A DNA stretch of 64,000 nucleotides from Achromobacter agilis (GCF_900496965.1 NZ_UFQB01000023.1:51557-115556); one strand, 5' to 3'. Shown: positions 54,137 to 63,859, numbered from the stretch's first letter. Numbers and translations are program-made. The notes: generated by a model from the letters alone, not told the origin.

Positions 54137-55234
54137 ATGCAACGACGTTCATTCTTGAAGCGCGCCGGCCTGGGCGCCGTCGCAACCGGAACCGCCGTCA
54201 GCGCGCCCGCGTTTGCCCAGGACATGCCGTCCGTGAGTTGGCGCCTGTCGTCCGGATTTCCCAGCACGCTGGACCTGCGCATCGGCACCGGCGAAAGCTT
54301 CTGCAAGTTCGTCTCCGAAGCCACGGGCGGAAAATTCAATATCCGCCACTTCCCCGACGGCGAGATCGTGCCCGCCGCGGACCTGATGGAAGCGGTGTCC
54401 ACCAAGAAGGTGGAATGTGGCCATGCCTCCTCCCGCGCCTATTACGCCAAGAATCCCATCTTCTGCTTCGATGCCGCCGTGCCCTTCGGGCTGAACGCGC
54501 GCCAGATGAATGCCTGGATGAGCGAAGGGGGCGGCCTGCGCATGACGCGCGAGCTCTTCAAGCCCGAGAAAATCATCAACTTCCCGCTGGGCAATACCGG
54601 CGCCCAGATGGGCGGCTGGTACAGCAAGGAAATCAAGCGCCCGGGCGATCTCAAGGATCTGAAAATGCGCGTGGGCGGCCTGGCGGGCGACGTGCTGGCG
54701 CGCATGGGCGTGGTTCCGCAGCAGGCGGACCTGACCAAACTGGCCGAGGCCTTCGAGAAGGAGGGCCTGCAGGCGGTGGCGGGGGCGGGCGCCTACGATG
54801 ACGACAAGCTCGGCCTGAATAAAGTAGCTAAGTATTACTACGCACCCGGCTGGTGGGCAGGCGGCGAACAGCTGTCGCTCTACGTCAACGACGAGGCCTG
54901 GAACGCCCTGCCCAAGAACTACCAAGCGCTGCTTGAGGCCGCCGCCCAGGCCGCGCACGCCGCCGCAACCGCCCGCTACGATGCCCGCAACCCGACAGCG
55001 CTGGCCCAACTGGCAGCCAATGGCGCGCAAATCCGCGCATTCCCGCGCTCAATCATGGACGCGGCATTCGAGGCCACGCAGCAGCTGTACACGGACTTGG
55101 GCGCCAAAGACCCCAAGTTCAAGGCGATGCACGATAGTTACATGGGATTTCGCGACAGCGAGATGCCGTGGTTCCGCCTGACCGAAAGTGCTTACGGCCA
55201 GTACCTGGGCGTGGCGCTATCGGGCAGAATATAG
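54137..55234 (+). CDS. Orphan TRAP-type periplasmic receptor (DctP/TakP-like)
   Basis: The 365 residues begin with a Tat-type signal (MQRRSFLKRAG...FAQ). The mature protein fits the TakP class of 2-oxoacid receptors, with GAYDDDKLGLNKVAKYYYAPGWWAGGEQLSLYVN. The conserved stretch before it (usually DATEWVG) reads QAVAGAG, lacking the Glu/Trp of relatives. No small or large TRAP permease genes are adjacent, so it either works with a distant permease or has another role. Confidence 0.85.
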   Translation: MQRRSFLKRAGLGAVATGTAVSAPAFAQDMPSVSWRLSSGFPSTLDLRIGTGESFCKFVSEATGGKFNIRHFPDGEIVPAADLMEAVSTKKVECGHASSRAYYAKNPIFCFDAAVPFGLNARQMNAWMSEGGGLRMTRELFKPEKIINFPLGNTGAQMGGWYSKEIKRPGDLKDLKMRVGGLAGDVLARMGVVPQQADLTKLAEAFEKEGLQAVAGAGAYDDDKLGLNKVAKYYYAPGWWAGGEQLSLYVNDEAWNALPKNYQALLEAAAQAAHAAATARYDARNPTALAQLAANGAQIRAFPRSIMDAAFEATQQLYTDLGAKDPKFKAMHDSYMGFRDSEMPWFRLTESAYGQYLGVALSGRI

Positions 55235-55331
55235 GGCGCCTGCCGGTGCTGAATGGCATTCGGCAAGCGTTAGGGTTTTTGCTAGTAACCCCGCATTTTT
55301 TACAAAAAAATGGGCGGTTTTCAGGCTTTTG

Positions 55332-55361
55332 TTGAACGGCATTCGAGTATCGGCCTGATAC
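55332..55361 (+). promoter_or_regulatory. Candidate promoter of the liv operon
   Basis: TTGAAC (55332-55337) and TGATAC (55356-55361) with an 18-base spacer lie about 130 bases before the livJ ATG. The match is moderate. The octamer GGCATTCG recurs three times between 55250 and 55420 and might be a regulator site. Confidence 0.35.
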
Positions 55362-55490
55362 AAAGGAGTAATATCCCGGGTCTTGACGCGCAAACATGAC
55401 GCCTTTAGGCGGCATTCGACGTCAATCCGGCAGGATTACATCAGCCCGGATTACCAATATTCCGAGACAGACTTTAAGGTGGTACCAACC

Positions 55491-56645
55491 ATGCAATCCA
55501 AGACCAAGAAGCTGCTGGCCGCGCTGATCGCCGCCGGTGTCGTCCCGGCCGCCCACGCTGCCGACATCAAGCTGGGCGTGGCGGAAGCCCTGTCCGGCGG
55601 CGCCGCCCAGTACGGCGTGTCGATCCGCAATGGTTTCCAGCTGGCCGCTGATGAAATCAACGCCGCGGGCGGGATCAACGGCAACAAGATCGTCCTCGTG
55701 ATCGAAGACGAGCAAGGCAAGAAAGAAGAAGCGATCAACGTTTTCAAGAAGCTGATCTTCAAGGACAACGTCCTGATGGTCTTCGGCCCCACGCTGTCGA
55801 ACTCGGCCCAGGCCGCCGACCCGATCGCCCAGGCCGCCAAGACGGTCGCCTTCGGTACCTCCAACACCGCCGACGGCATCACCTCCATCGGCAACTACGT
55901 GTTCCGCAACTCGGTCACCGAAGCCGACGTGCTGCCGGCCACCATCTCCACCGTCAAGGCCAAGACCGGCCTGAAGAACGTGGCGGTGCTCTACGGTAAC
56001 GACGACGTCTTCACCAAGAGCGGCTACGACAACTTCAAGAAGGCCCTGGAAGACCAGAAGATCCCGGTCACCACGACCGAAACGTTCGCCAAGGGCGACG
56101 TGGACTTCAAGGCCCAGCTGACCAAGATCAAGGGCACCAACCCCGACGCCATCGTGCTGTCCGCACTGCTGGCCGAAGGCGCCCCGATCATGGTCCAGGC
56201 CCGCCAACTGGGCCTGAACGTGCCGGTCATCGGCGGCAACGGCATGAACTCCGTCAAGATTTTCGACCTGGCCCCGGGTGGCGCGTCGAACAATCTGTGG
56301 ATCGGCAGCCCGTGGTCCATCGAAAACAAGGCCCCCGAGAACGTCAAGTTCATCGGCGCCTACAAGGCCAAGTTCAACGGCGCGCCCGACCAGTTCGCCG
56401 CGCAATCGTACGATGCCATGTACATCGCCGCCCAGGCCCTGAAGAACGTCAAGCTCTCCGGCGAACTGGCCAAGGACCGCGCAGCCCTGCGCGACGCGCT
56501 GCCTTCCGTAACCTGGACCGGCGCCACCGGCGCGTTCAAGTTCCGCCAGGCCACCGACCGTGCCGGCAAGCCCGCCGGCTACGACGCCGACCAGGCGCCG
56601 ATCGTCAGCGTGACCAAGGACGGCAAGTACGTCATCGAAAAGTAA
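55491..56645 (+). CDS. livJ: Branched-chain amino acid ABC transporter, periplasmic binding protein
   Basis: Receptor of a LIV-I type importer, 384 residues. The signal peptide ends PAAHA-ADIKLGVAEALSG. The type I fold has two lobes with GPTLSNSAQAADPIA and the ligand-coordinating FGTSNTAD motif. ATG 55491 starts the signal peptide with AAGG nearby; the upstream frame from 55383 was rejected. It heads the livJHMGF cluster and is separated from livH by 340 bases of hairpins. Confidence 0.95.
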   Translation: MQSKTKKLLAALIAAGVVPAAHAADIKLGVAEALSGGAAQYGVSIRNGFQLAADEINAAGGINGNKIVLVIEDEQGKKEEAINVFKKLIFKDNVLMVFGPTLSNSAQAADPIAQAAKTVAFGTSNTADGITSIGNYVFRNSVTEADVLPATISTVKAKTGLKNVAVLYGNDDVFTKSGYDNFKKALEDQKIPVTTTETFAKGDVDFKAQLTKIKGTNPDAIVLSALLAEGAPIMVQARQLGLNVPVIGGNGMNSVKIFDLAPGGASNNLWIGSPWSIENKAPENVKFIGAYKAKFNGAPDQFAAQSYDAMYIAAQALKNVKLSGELAKDRAALRDALPSVTWTGATGAFKFRQATDRAGKPAGYDADQAPIVSVTKDGKYVIEK

Positions 56646-56652
56646 GCAGGCA

Positions 56653-56870
56653 CGCATCCCCGCGCGGGGGGATGCGCCTTGCGGGCGGGATTCATTCCGT
56701 CCGCAAGGCGTTTTTGCCGTAGAGCCGCCCCAAGGCAAAAAAGCCCCCACGGGGCAGCAAGCGGGCGAAGCCTGCGCAGCGTGGGGGCATTTTGTGATTG
56801 CAGGGCCTTCCCAAGACGAAAAAAAGCCCCCACGCGGGGCGGAAAGTCCACGCCAGGGGAGCGGCGTGGA
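56653..56870 (+). terminator. Series of hairpins between livJ and livH
   Basis: Four hairpins follow the livJ stop (56645): 56653-56661 with 56668-56676; 56676-56684 with 56701-56709 followed by TTTTT (56711-56715), a real terminator shape; 56743-56751 with 56780-56788 plus TTTT nearby; 56847-56854 with 56863-56870. Partial termination here would lower permease relative to receptor. The phrase AAAAAAGCCCCCAC occurs twice. Confidence 0.65.
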
Positions 56871-56985
56871 GGCCCTGGCCCTGGTTGTCACCAGTAGGTC
56901 CCAGGATGCAAGTTTGCCCCGCTGAAGGGGCAGTCGGCCCACGCAGAGGACGCCGCGTGGAGCCTTTTTTTTGGAACGTCCCATC

Positions 56986-57867
56986 ATGTTGGAACAACAA
57001 TTCGTCAACGCCTTGTCGCTGGGCTGTGTGTATGCACTGTTCGCGCTGGGCTTCACGCTGGTCTTCGGCGTGCTCGGGGTGATCAACCTGGCGCATGGCG
57101 CCGTATTCATGGTCGGCGCCTATGCCGCCCTGACCGTGGTGCAGCAGTTCGGCCTGCCCTTGTGGGCCGCGCTGATGGTTGCTTTCTTCGTTGCCGGCTT
57201 CACGGGGGTCATCATCGACTATCTCGTGCTCAAGCCGCTGCGCAAGCGCAATGCGCCCCACCTGATCCCCATGATCGCCACCATTGGCGTGGGCATCATC
57301 CTGAACAACGGCGCCCAGGGCATCTTCGGCGCCAGCAACCTGCGCTTCCCGCACGGCACCGTGCCCGAAGAGGTGATCGAGATCGCCGGCCTGCACCTGA
57401 CCGTCATCGAGCTGGGCATCATCTTCCTGTCCTTCGCGCTGATGGCCGTGCTGATGTACGTCATGCGCCGCACCCAGTTCGGCCGCGCGTTGCGCGCCAT
57501 CGCCGAATCGCCCAAGGCCGCCTGGCTGCTGGGCATCAACGTCGAAAGGCTGTTCGTCACGACCTCGTTCGCCGCCGCCGCGCTGGGCGGGGTGGCCGGG
57601 GTGCTGATCGGGCTGTACTCGAACGCGCTCTTCCCGCTGATGGGCCAGCCGATGCTGCACAAGGGCATCGCGGTCATCATCCTGGGCGGCATGGGCGACA
57701 TTCGCGGCGCCATGCTGGGCGGTCTCTTCCTGGGCTTCGCCGAGGTGCTGTCGGTGGCTTACATCGGCTCCACCATGCGCGACGCGGTGGCATTCGGCCT
57801 GCTGTTCCTGATCCTGCTGGTGCGCCCGCAAGGTCTGTTCGGCAAAGTGGTTCAACGCAAGGCTTGA
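56986..57867 (+). CDS. livH: Branched-chain amino acid ABC transporter permease LivH
   Basis: Membrane permease of 293 residues with about eight helices. Family signs are ALGFTLVFGVLGVINLAHGA near the start and NPLG-type loop RAIAESPKAAWLLGIN. ATG 56986 was chosen; TTG 56971 is an alternative adding five residues. It is two bases before livM. Confidence 0.95.
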   Translation: MLEQQFVNALSLGCVYALFALGFTLVFGVLGVINLAHGAVFMVGAYAALTVVQQFGLPLWAALMVAFFVAGFTGVIIDYLVLKPLRKRNAPHLIPMIATIGVGIILNNGAQGIFGASNLRFPHGTVPEEVIEIAGLHLTVIELGIIFLSFALMAVLMYVMRRTQFGRALRAIAESPKAAWLLGINVERLFVTTSFAAAALGGVAGVLIGLYSNALFPLMGQPMLHKGIAVIILGGMGDIRGAMLGGLFLGFAEVLSVAYIGSTMRDAVAFGLLFLILLVRPQGLFGKVVQRKA

Positions 57868-57869
57868 GT

Positions 57870-58736
57870 ATGAGCGGATTCGAAAATTTCTGGGCCATTT
57901 ATGGCAACCTGGTGCTCACACTGGGCACCAACGCATTGTTGGCCCTCTCCATCTGGCTGACGCTGGCCTGCGGCATGCTGGCCATGGCCAACGCGGCCTT
58001 CATGGGTATCGGGGCGTATGCCGCCGCGCTGCTCACCATGAACTACGACGCGCCGTTCACGGTCGCGCTGGCCGGCGGCATGGCCGCGCCCGCACTGGTG
58101 GCCGCCTTGATCGGCCTGCCAACCTTGCGGCTCTCGGGGGTCTACCTCGCCATGGCCACCCTGGGCTTCGGCGAAGTGGTGCGCGTAACGGTGCTGAATA
58201 CCGAGTCGATCACCGGCGGCGCGCTGGGGCTCAACGGCATTCCGCAGCTGACGCAGTGGTGGCACGTGGTCCTGGCGGTGGTTATCGTCCTGCTCGTGCT
58301 GTGGCGCGTTCGCGCCTCCAAGGTCGGCCGCGCCTTCGACGCCATCCGTGGCGACGAAACCGCGGCGGGCCTGATGGGCATCGACGTGCGCGCCAACAAG
58401 ATGCTGGCCTTCGTGGCCGGCGCCATGATCGCCGGCCTGGCGGGCGCGCTCAACGCCCACCTGACCTTCTTCATCGGCCCCAACGAATACGGCTTCGACC
58501 GTGGCGTGGAAATCCTGACCATGGCCATCCTGGGCGGCATCGGCGGCCTGACCGGCCCCGTGCTGGGCAGCTTCATCATCACGGTGCTGCCCGAACTGCT
58601 GCGCGGATTCGCGGATTTCCGCCTTGTCCTCAACGGAGTGATCCTGGTGGTGATTGTGTTGTTCCTGCCGCAAGGCATCTGGGATCCGGCGCGCTTCAAG
58701 CGCTGGATGCGTCAAGGAGGCAAGCGCCATGCTTGA
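57870..58736 (+). CDS. livM: Branched-chain amino acid ABC transporter permease LivM
   Basis: Second permease, 288 residues, eight or so helices. Marks include GYAGMLSLGHAAF-like LACGMLAMANAAFMGIGAYA, the loop RAFDAIRGDETAAGLMGIDV and GGIGGLTGPVLGSF. The frame is open upstream through livH, but ATG 57870 begins the protein. It overlaps livG by eight bases. Confidence 0.95.
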   Translation: MSGFENFWAIYGNLVLTLGTNALLALSIWLTLACGMLAMANAAFMGIGAYAAALLTMNYDAPFTVALAGGMAAPALVAALIGLPTLRLSGVYLAMATLGFGEVVRVTVLNTESITGGALGLNGIPQLTQWWHVVLAVVIVLLVLWRVRASKVGRAFDAIRGDETAAGLMGIDVRANKMLAFVAGAMIAGLAGALNAHLTFFIGPNEYGFDRGVEILTMAILGGIGGLTGPVLGSFIITVLPELLRGFADFRLVLNGVILVVIVLFLPQGIWDPARFKRWMRQGGKRHA

Positions 58737-59517
58737 GCTTTCCTCCGTCTCCAAGAGCTTCGGCGGCCTGCACGTGCTGCATGACGTCAGCCTGTCCGTT
58801 CCCGAGGGCGCCATCTTCGGCCTGATCGGCCCCAACGGCGCCGGCAAGACCACGGTGTTCAACCTGATCACCGGCCTGCTGCCGCCGAGCGGCGGCTCGA
58901 TCACCTTCAAGGGCGAGAGCGTGCTGCGCAAAAAGCCGCACAGCATCACCCGCATGGGGATCGCGCGCACGTTCCAGAACATCCGCCTCTTCAAGGAAAT
59001 GACGCTGCTGGAAAACGTGGTCGTGGGCGCCTATCGCCACATGAACTACGGTTTCCCCAGCCTGCTCCTGGGGCTGCCCGGATTCCGCGAGCACGAGAAG
59101 CGCGCCCGCGAGCGCGCCCACGAGCTGCTGACCTGGATGCGCCTGGACCACAAGGCCAATGATCTGGCGGACAACCTGTCCTACGGCGAACAGCGCCGCC
59201 TGGAATTGGCGCGCGCGCTGGCCACCGAGCCCAAGCTGCTGCTGCTGGACGAGCCCGTGGCCGGTATGAACACCGGCGAACGCGCCGAACTCATGCGCGA
59301 AATCCTGGCCATTCGCGACCGCGGCTACACCATCCTCATGATCGAGCACGACATGCGCTTCGTCATGGGCCTGTGCGAGCGCATCGCGGTGCTGAACTTC
59401 GGCAAGATCATCGCTTGCGGCGGCCCCGAAGAGATCCGCAACAACGAACAGGTCATCGAGGCCTACCTGGGCCGCGAAGACGACGACGACATCGAACAAG
59501 CGGGGGGCGCGAAATGA
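58729..59517 (+). CDS. livG: Branched-chain amino acid ABC transporter ATPase LivG
   Basis: The 262 residues have Walker A GPNGAGKTT, signature LSYGEQRRLELARAL, Walker B LLLLDEPVAGMN and the switch His in IEHDMRFVM, plus the LivG-type insert around 100-145. AAGGAGG lies just before ATG 58729. The stop overlaps livF by ATGA. Confidence 0.96.
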   Translation: MLELSSVSKSFGGLHVLHDVSLSVPEGAIFGLIGPNGAGKTTVFNLITGLLPPSGGSITFKGESVLRKKPHSITRMGIARTFQNIRLFKEMTLLENVVVGAYRHMNYGFPSLLLGLPGFREHEKRARERAHELLTWMRLDHKANDLADNLSYGEQRRLELARALATEPKLLLLDEPVAGMNTGERAELMREILAIRDRGYTILMIEHDMRFVMGLCERIAVLNFGKIIACGGPEEIRNNEQVIEAYLGREDDDDIEQAGGAK

Positions 59518-60224
59518 GCGCAATGCTGGAAGTCCGCGGGCTCGAGGTCAATTACGGCCATATCGAGGCTGTCCGCGGCATCGACCTGGACCTGAACGCC
59601 AAGGAAATCACCGCGCTCGTCGGCGCCAATGGCGCCGGCAAATCGACCACGCTGCTCGCGTTGTCGGGCTTGTTGCCCAAGGCGCGCGGCCGCATCACGT
59701 TCGAGGGCGAAGACATCACCAACCTGGCGCCGCACCAGCTGGTGGCGCGCGGGATCGTGCAGGTGCCGGAAGGCCGGGCCATCCTTACCACCATGACGGT
59801 GCTGGAAAACCTGGAACTGGGCGCCTACCGCCGCGGGCTGAAGAACGTCGGCAACGACCTGGAATACGTGTTCAACCTGTTTCCGCGCCTGAAAGAGCGG
59901 ATTACGGGCATCGCCGGCAACCTGTCCGGCGGCGAACAGCAGATGCTGGCCATCGGCCGGGCCTTGATGGCCAAGCCGCGCCTGTTGCTGCTGGATGAGC
60001 CGTCGATGGGCCTGGCCCCGATCGTCGTGCAGGAGATCTTCCGGTCGCTGCGCGCGATCAACGCCGACGGCCTGACCCTGTTCCTGGTGGAGCAGAACGT
60101 GCGCCAGGCGCTCAAGATCGCCCAGCAAGGCTACGTGCTGGAAAACGGCGCCATGGCGCTGACCGGCACGGGCCGCGAACTCTTGGGCCACCCCCGCGTG
60201 CTGGAAGCCTACCTGGGCGCCTGA
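59514..60224 (+). CDS. livF: Branched-chain amino acid ABC transporter ATPase LivF
   Basis: The 236 residues have Walker A GANGAGKSTT, signature LSGGEQQMLAIGRALM, Walker B LLLLDEPSMGLAP and VEQNVRQALKIA, as in LivF. It is the last gene of the cluster. A small hairpin (60233-60239 with 60246-60252) nine bases after the stop might end the transcript, but its T-tract is poor. Confidence 0.96.
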   Translation: MSAMLEVRGLEVNYGHIEAVRGIDLDLNAKEITALVGANGAGKSTTLLALSGLLPKARGRITFEGEDITNLAPHQLVARGIVQVPEGRAILTTMTVLENLELGAYRRGLKNVGNDLEYVFNLFPRLKERITGIAGNLSGGEQQMLAIGRALMAKPRLLLLDEPSMGLAPIVVQEIFRSLRAINADGLTLFLVEQNVRQALKIAQQGYVLENGAMALTGTGRELLGHPRVLEAYLGA

Positions 60225-60312
60225 GGCAGGGCCGGGGGAGATGCGTCCCCCGTTCCAGACACCGGCCGGCGCGTCCAGGACGCCGCCTGCCGGTTGCCTG
60301 CGATCAACCGGG

Positions 60313-60343
60313 TTGCCCATTTTTTGAGCAGCTGTGTTAGAAT
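60313..60343 (+). promoter_or_regulatory. Candidate promoter of rplM-rpsI
   Basis: TTGCCC (60313-60318) and TAGAAT (60338-60343), spacer 19, in an AT-richer patch upstream of rplM. It would give a leader of about 155 bases. The long spacer makes the -35 uncertain. Confidence 0.4.
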
Positions 60344-60463
60344 TGCAGGCTTTCCCTCATTTTGGCCATTGCACGGGCGGGTAATAACGCTTAGGCGAGG
60401 CGCCGAGATCGGCCGGCATCCCGGGTTTTTTTCGGAGATTCGGCACGGTTTGGGGGGAGAAAC

Positions 60464-60494
60464 CTGGCTGGATGGTCTAGCCAGAGAATTTTTT
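60464..60494 (+). promoter_or_regulatory. Hairpin plus T-run in the rplM leader
   Basis: Arms CTGGCT (60464-60469) and AGCCAG (60479-60484) with a nine-base loop, then six T (60489-60494), end 13 bases before the rplM ATG. The shape suits an attenuator or an L13-binding site; in E. coli L13 represses its own operon. Confidence 0.5.
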
Positions 60495-60507
60495 ACTAGG
60501 AACCATC

Positions 60508-60936
60508 ATGAAGACCTTTGTGGCCAAGCCGCATGAAGTCCAACGTGACTGGTTTGTGATCGACGCCAAGGGCAAAGTCCTCGGTCGTGTGGCCAGCGAA
60601 GTCGCACGTCGTCTGCGTGGCAAGCACAAACCTGAATTCACGCCGCACGTTGATACCGGTGACTACATCGTCATCATCAACGCTGCCGATATCGTCGTTA
60701 CGGGTAGCAAGGCGAAGGACAAGAAGTACTTCCGCCACACGACGTACCCGGGCGGTATCCGTGAAACGAACTTCGAGAAGCTCCAAGAGCGTTTCCCCGG
60801 CCGCGCCATCCAGAAGGCTGTTAAGGGCATGCTGCCCAAGGGTCCTCTGGGCTACGCCATGATCAAGAAACTGAAGGTGTACGCCGGTGCCGAGCACCCG
60901 CACACCGCCCAGCAGCCCAAGACGCTGGATATCTAA
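60508..60936 (+). CDS. rplM: 50S ribosomal protein L13
   Basis: Large-subunit assembly protein of 142 residues, the standard length. It begins [20 protein letters not shown] and contains the L13 signature [13 protein letters not shown] [26 protein letters not shown] lies before ATG 60508. It is nine bases before rpsI, the usual pair. Confidence 0.98.
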   Translation: MKTFVAKPHEVQRDWFVIDAKGKVLGRVASEVARRLRGKHKPEFTPHVDTGDYIVIINAADIVVTGSKAKDKKYFRHTTYPGGIRETNFEKLQERFPGRAIQKAVKGMLPKGPLGYAMIKKLKVYAGAEHPHTAQQPKTLDI

Positions 60937-60945
60937 GGAAACGCC

Positions 60946-61338
60946 ATGATCGGTAACTGGAATTACGGAACCGGCCGTCGCAAAACCTCGGTGGCTCGCG
61001 TTTTCATCAAGAAGGGCACGGGTAAGATCGTCGTCAACGGCAAGCCCGTCGACGAATTCTTCGCCCGCGAAACCGGCCGCATGATCGTGCGCCAGCCGCT
61101 GGAACTGACCGGCCACCTGGAATCGTTCGACATCAAGGTCAACGTGCACGGCGGTGGTGAAACCGGCCAGGCCGGCGCAGTCCGTCACGGCATCACGCGT
61201 GCCCTGATCGACTACGACGCGACCCTGAAGCCCGCGCTGTCGCAAGCTGGCTTCGTGACCCGCGATGCCCGTGAAGTCGAACGTAAGAAGGTCGGCTTCC
61301 GCAAGGCACGTCGTCGCAAGCAGTTCAGCAAGCGTTAA
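60946..61338 (+). CDS. rpsI: 30S ribosomal protein S9
   Basis: Small-subunit head protein of 130 residues. It begins [20 protein letters not shown], contains the S9 signature [19 protein letters not shown] and ends in the conserved basic tail [17 protein letters not shown], which touches P-site tRNA. A clear terminator follows. Confidence 0.98.
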   Translation: MIGNWNYGTGRRKTSVARVFIKKGTGKIVVNGKPVDEFFARETGRMIVRQPLELTGHLESFDIKVNVHGGGETGQAGAVRHGITRALIDYDATLKPALSQAGFVTRDAREVERKKVGFRKARRRKQFSKR

Positions 61339-61350
61339 TACGCTGCCAAA

Positions 61351-61375
61351 AAGCCCGCTTCGGCGGGCTTTTTTT
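61351..61375 (+). terminator. Rho-independent terminator after rpsI
   Basis: Stem AAGCCCGC (61351-61358) with GCGGGCTT (61363-61370), loop TTCG, then T through 61375. It lies 12 bases after the stop. Confidence 0.92.
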
Positions 61376-61547
61376 CGTACCTTTGTTTCAGCGACGGGCG
61401 TCGCCCGGCCGCTATGCTTCCCGCGCGGAACTCCGCGCATTCCGCCCGGTCGGAAAGAAGGGCTGCGGCGCCATTTCGGGCACTTAGCCGCAACAGCCGC
61501 TTTACCGAGCGATACAATCGATCCTCGTTCTACGAAGAGCACACATC

Positions 61548-62612
61548 ATGGCCCAAGCATCGAACACCCGCATCAAGGTCGGCATCGTCGGCGGCACCGG
61601 CTACACCGGCGTTGAACTGCTGCGCTTGCTGTCGCAGCATCCCAATGTGGAACTGACCGCCATCACGTCCCGCAAGGAAGACGGATTGCCTGTCGCCGAC
61701 ATGTATCCGAACCTGCGCGGCCGCGTGAAGCTCGCCTTTTCCGCGCCGGAAAAGGCCACGCTGACGGACTGCGACGTGGTGTTCTTCGCAACGCCCCATG
61801 GGGTGGCCATGGCCCAGGCCCAGGAACTGATCGCCGCGGGCACCCGCGTCATCGACCTGGCTGCGGACTTCCGTCTGCAGGACATCCCCACCTTTGAACG
61901 CTGGTACAAGATTCCCCATACCTGCCCGGACATCCTGGCCGAATCCCAGTATGGCCTGGTGGAACTGAACCGCGAAGCCATCTCCAAGGCTCGTGTGATC
62001 GGCAATCCCGGCTGCTATCCCACCACGGTGCTGCTGGGCCTGGCCCCGCTGCTCGAAGGCGGCAAGAAGCTGGTGGACGCGCAAACCCTGATCGCCGACT
62101 GCAAGTCGGGCGTGTCGGGCGCCGGCCGCAAGGCGGAAGTGGGCTCGCTGTTCTCGGAAGCCTCCGACAACTTCAAGGCCTACGGCGTGGCGGGCCACCG
62201 CCACCATCCCGAAATCGTCGCCCAGCTGGAGAAGATCGCCGGCGGCAAGGTCGGGCTGACCTTCGTGCCCCACCTGGTGCCGATGATCCGCGGCATGTTC
62301 TCCACGATCTATGCGCGCATCCTGCCCGAAGCCCGCGACACCGATTTCCAGGCGTTGTTCGAGCAGCGCTACGCGGACGAGCCGTTCGTGGACGTGATGC
62401 CCGCCGGCAGCCTGCCCGAAACGCGTTCGGTGCGTGCGTCGAACAACCTGCGCATCGCGCTCAGCCGTCCCGGCAATGGCGATCAGCTGATCGTGATGGT
62501 GGTCCAGGACAATCTGGTCAAGGGCGCCGCCGGCCAGGCCGTCCAGAACATGAACCTGATGTTCGGCATTCCTGAATCCACCGGCCTGGATCAGGTCGCC
62601 ATCCTGCCCTGA
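61548..62612 (+). CDS. argC: N-acetyl-gamma-glutamyl-phosphate reductase
   Basis: Third step of arginine synthesis; NADPH-dependent. The 354 residues have the nucleotide-binding loop [18 protein letters not shown], the catalytic Cys156 in [12 protein letters not shown], and [12 protein letters not shown]. It follows the rpsI terminator by 170 bases, where no other feature was seen, and has its own promoter presumably. Confidence 0.97.
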   Translation: MAQASNTRIKVGIVGGTGYTGVELLRLLSQHPNVELTAITSRKEDGLPVADMYPNLRGRVKLAFSAPEKATLTDCDVVFFATPHGVAMAQAQELIAAGTRVIDLAADFRLQDIPTFERWYKIPHTCPDILAESQYGLVELNREAISKARVIGNPGCYPTTVLLGLAPLLEGGKKLVDAQTLIADCKSGVSGAGRKAEVGSLFSEASDNFKAYGVAGHRHHPEIVAQLEKIAGGKVGLTFVPHLVPMIRGMFSTIYARILPEARDTDFQALFEQRYADEPFVDVMPAGSLPETRSVRASNNLRIALSRPGNGDQLIVMVVQDNLVKGAAGQAVQNMNLMFGIPESTGLDQVAILP

Positions 62613-62654
62613 TGTCCCTGGGCTTGCGGCCCCGGCCGCGAGCCATTGTTCTTT

Positions 62655-63401
62655 ATGTCAGCTGACCCTACCGCAGTCTCTCAGGCCCGCTCCGTCGGCG
62701 GGTTGACGCGCGTGTTCGCGGGCCTGCTGGCCGGCGTGCTGCTGGGCGGTTCTGCGGGTTATTTCTATGCCCGCCAGCTTTACCGGCCGCAGGACGCCAT
62801 CGTCATCAGCGCCCGGCAGGCCCGGGCCCAGGAAGAGGCGGCGGCCCAGCAGGCCACGCAACTGCGCTATACGCAGGGGCAGCTCGACACTGCCGACGGC
62901 GAACTCGTCATCGAGCGCTCCGCCCGCCAGGAACTGGAAACCCAGTTGCGCGCAGCCCAGGCCGAGGTCGGCAGGGTGCGCGACCAGCTGGCATTCTATG
63001 AACAGCTCTTGCCGCCCGGGCCTGAAGGGTCGGTGGACATCCGCAGCGTGCAGATCGACCGCAGCGGAGGCGGCCTGCGCTACAAGGTCCTGCTGATGCG
63101 CAGCGGCCGCAATGGCGGCGCATCGTTCGCCGGCGCCCTGCGGTTCCAGGCCACGGGTACCTTGCGGGGCGAAACGGTGACCGTGGATCTGTCCCCCATG
63201 CAGGTCAAGGCCGAGTCCGGCCCGGTGACGGTCACCGGCGAGAACACGGCCGCGGCATCCCTGGCCCTGCAGTTCGATCAGTACCAGCGCAGCCAGGGCA
63301 TCCTGGCCGTGCCGGAGGGATTTGTCCCCGAAAGCGTGACCGTCAGCGTGCTCGAGGGCGAAACCGTCCGCGCGACCCGCAGTGTCAAGTTGGAGCTTTG
63401 A
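62655..63401 (+). CDS. Single-pass membrane protein with coiled coil, function unknown
   Basis: The 248 residues have a membrane helix (about 22-42), a coiled coil (50-115, many Glu/Gln/Arg/Ala heptads) and a beta-rich C-terminal domain with DIRSVQIDRSGGGLRYKVLL. The pattern resembles a DUF6776-type family common in betaproteobacteria next to erpA or bactofilin genes; no function is established. ATG 62655 was chosen over 62646. Confidence 0.8.
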   Translation: MSADPTAVSQARSVGGLTRVFAGLLAGVLLGGSAGYFYARQLYRPQDAIVISARQARAQEEAAAQQATQLRYTQGQLDTADGELVIERSARQELETQLRAAQAEVGRVRDQLAFYEQLLPPGPEGSVDIRSVQIDRSGGGLRYKVLLMRSGRNGGASFAGALRFQATGTLRGETVTVDLSPMQVKAESGPVTVTGENTAAASLALQFDQYQRSQGILAVPEGFVPESVTVSVLEGETVRATRSVKLEL

Positions 63402-63487
63402 GTCTGCGCAAGCCCTGCGCTATAGTGACACCATACGAGCGGCGAGGCCGCTCATCGAAATATGGCCGAACCGGCCAGGAGTGAACC

Positions 63488-63859
63488 ATGAATGCAGTGA
63501 CCGAAACCGTCGACCTGCAGGCCGCCCCGCCTGCTCCCCTGGTCTTTACCGACTCGGCTGCGGCCAAGGTGAAGGATCTGTTGGCCGAAGAAGGCAATCC
63601 CGAGCTCAAGCTGCGCGTCTTCGTGCAGGGCGGCGGCTGTTCGGGCTTCCAGTACGGCTTCACCTTTGATGAAGTCGTGAACGAAGACGATACCGTGCTG
63701 GACAAGGCCGGCGTGCAACTGCTCGTCGATCCGATGAGCTTCCAGTACCTGGTCGGCGCGGAAATCGACTACAAGGAAGACCTGGAAGGCGCGCAGTTCG
63801 TCATCCGCAATCCCAACGCCAGCACCACCTGCGGCTGCGGCTCCTCGTTCTCGGTGTAA
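63488..63859 (+). CDS. erpA: Iron-sulfur cluster insertion protein ErpA
   Basis: A-type carrier delivering Fe-S clusters to apoproteins such as IspG/H. The 123 residues have the three cluster cysteines: Cys51 in [12 protein letters not shown], and Cys115 and Cys117 in [11 protein letters not shown]. The N-terminal extension of about 17 residues is typical of betaproteobacterial ErpA. AGGAG lies before ATG 63488. A strong terminator follows. Confidence 0.96.
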   Translation: MNAVTETVDLQAAPPAPLVFTDSAAAKVKDLLAEEGNPELKLRVFVQGGGCSGFQYGFTFDEVVNEDDTVLDKAGVQLLVDPMSFQYLVGAEIDYKEDLEGAQFVIRNPNASTTCGCGSSFSV

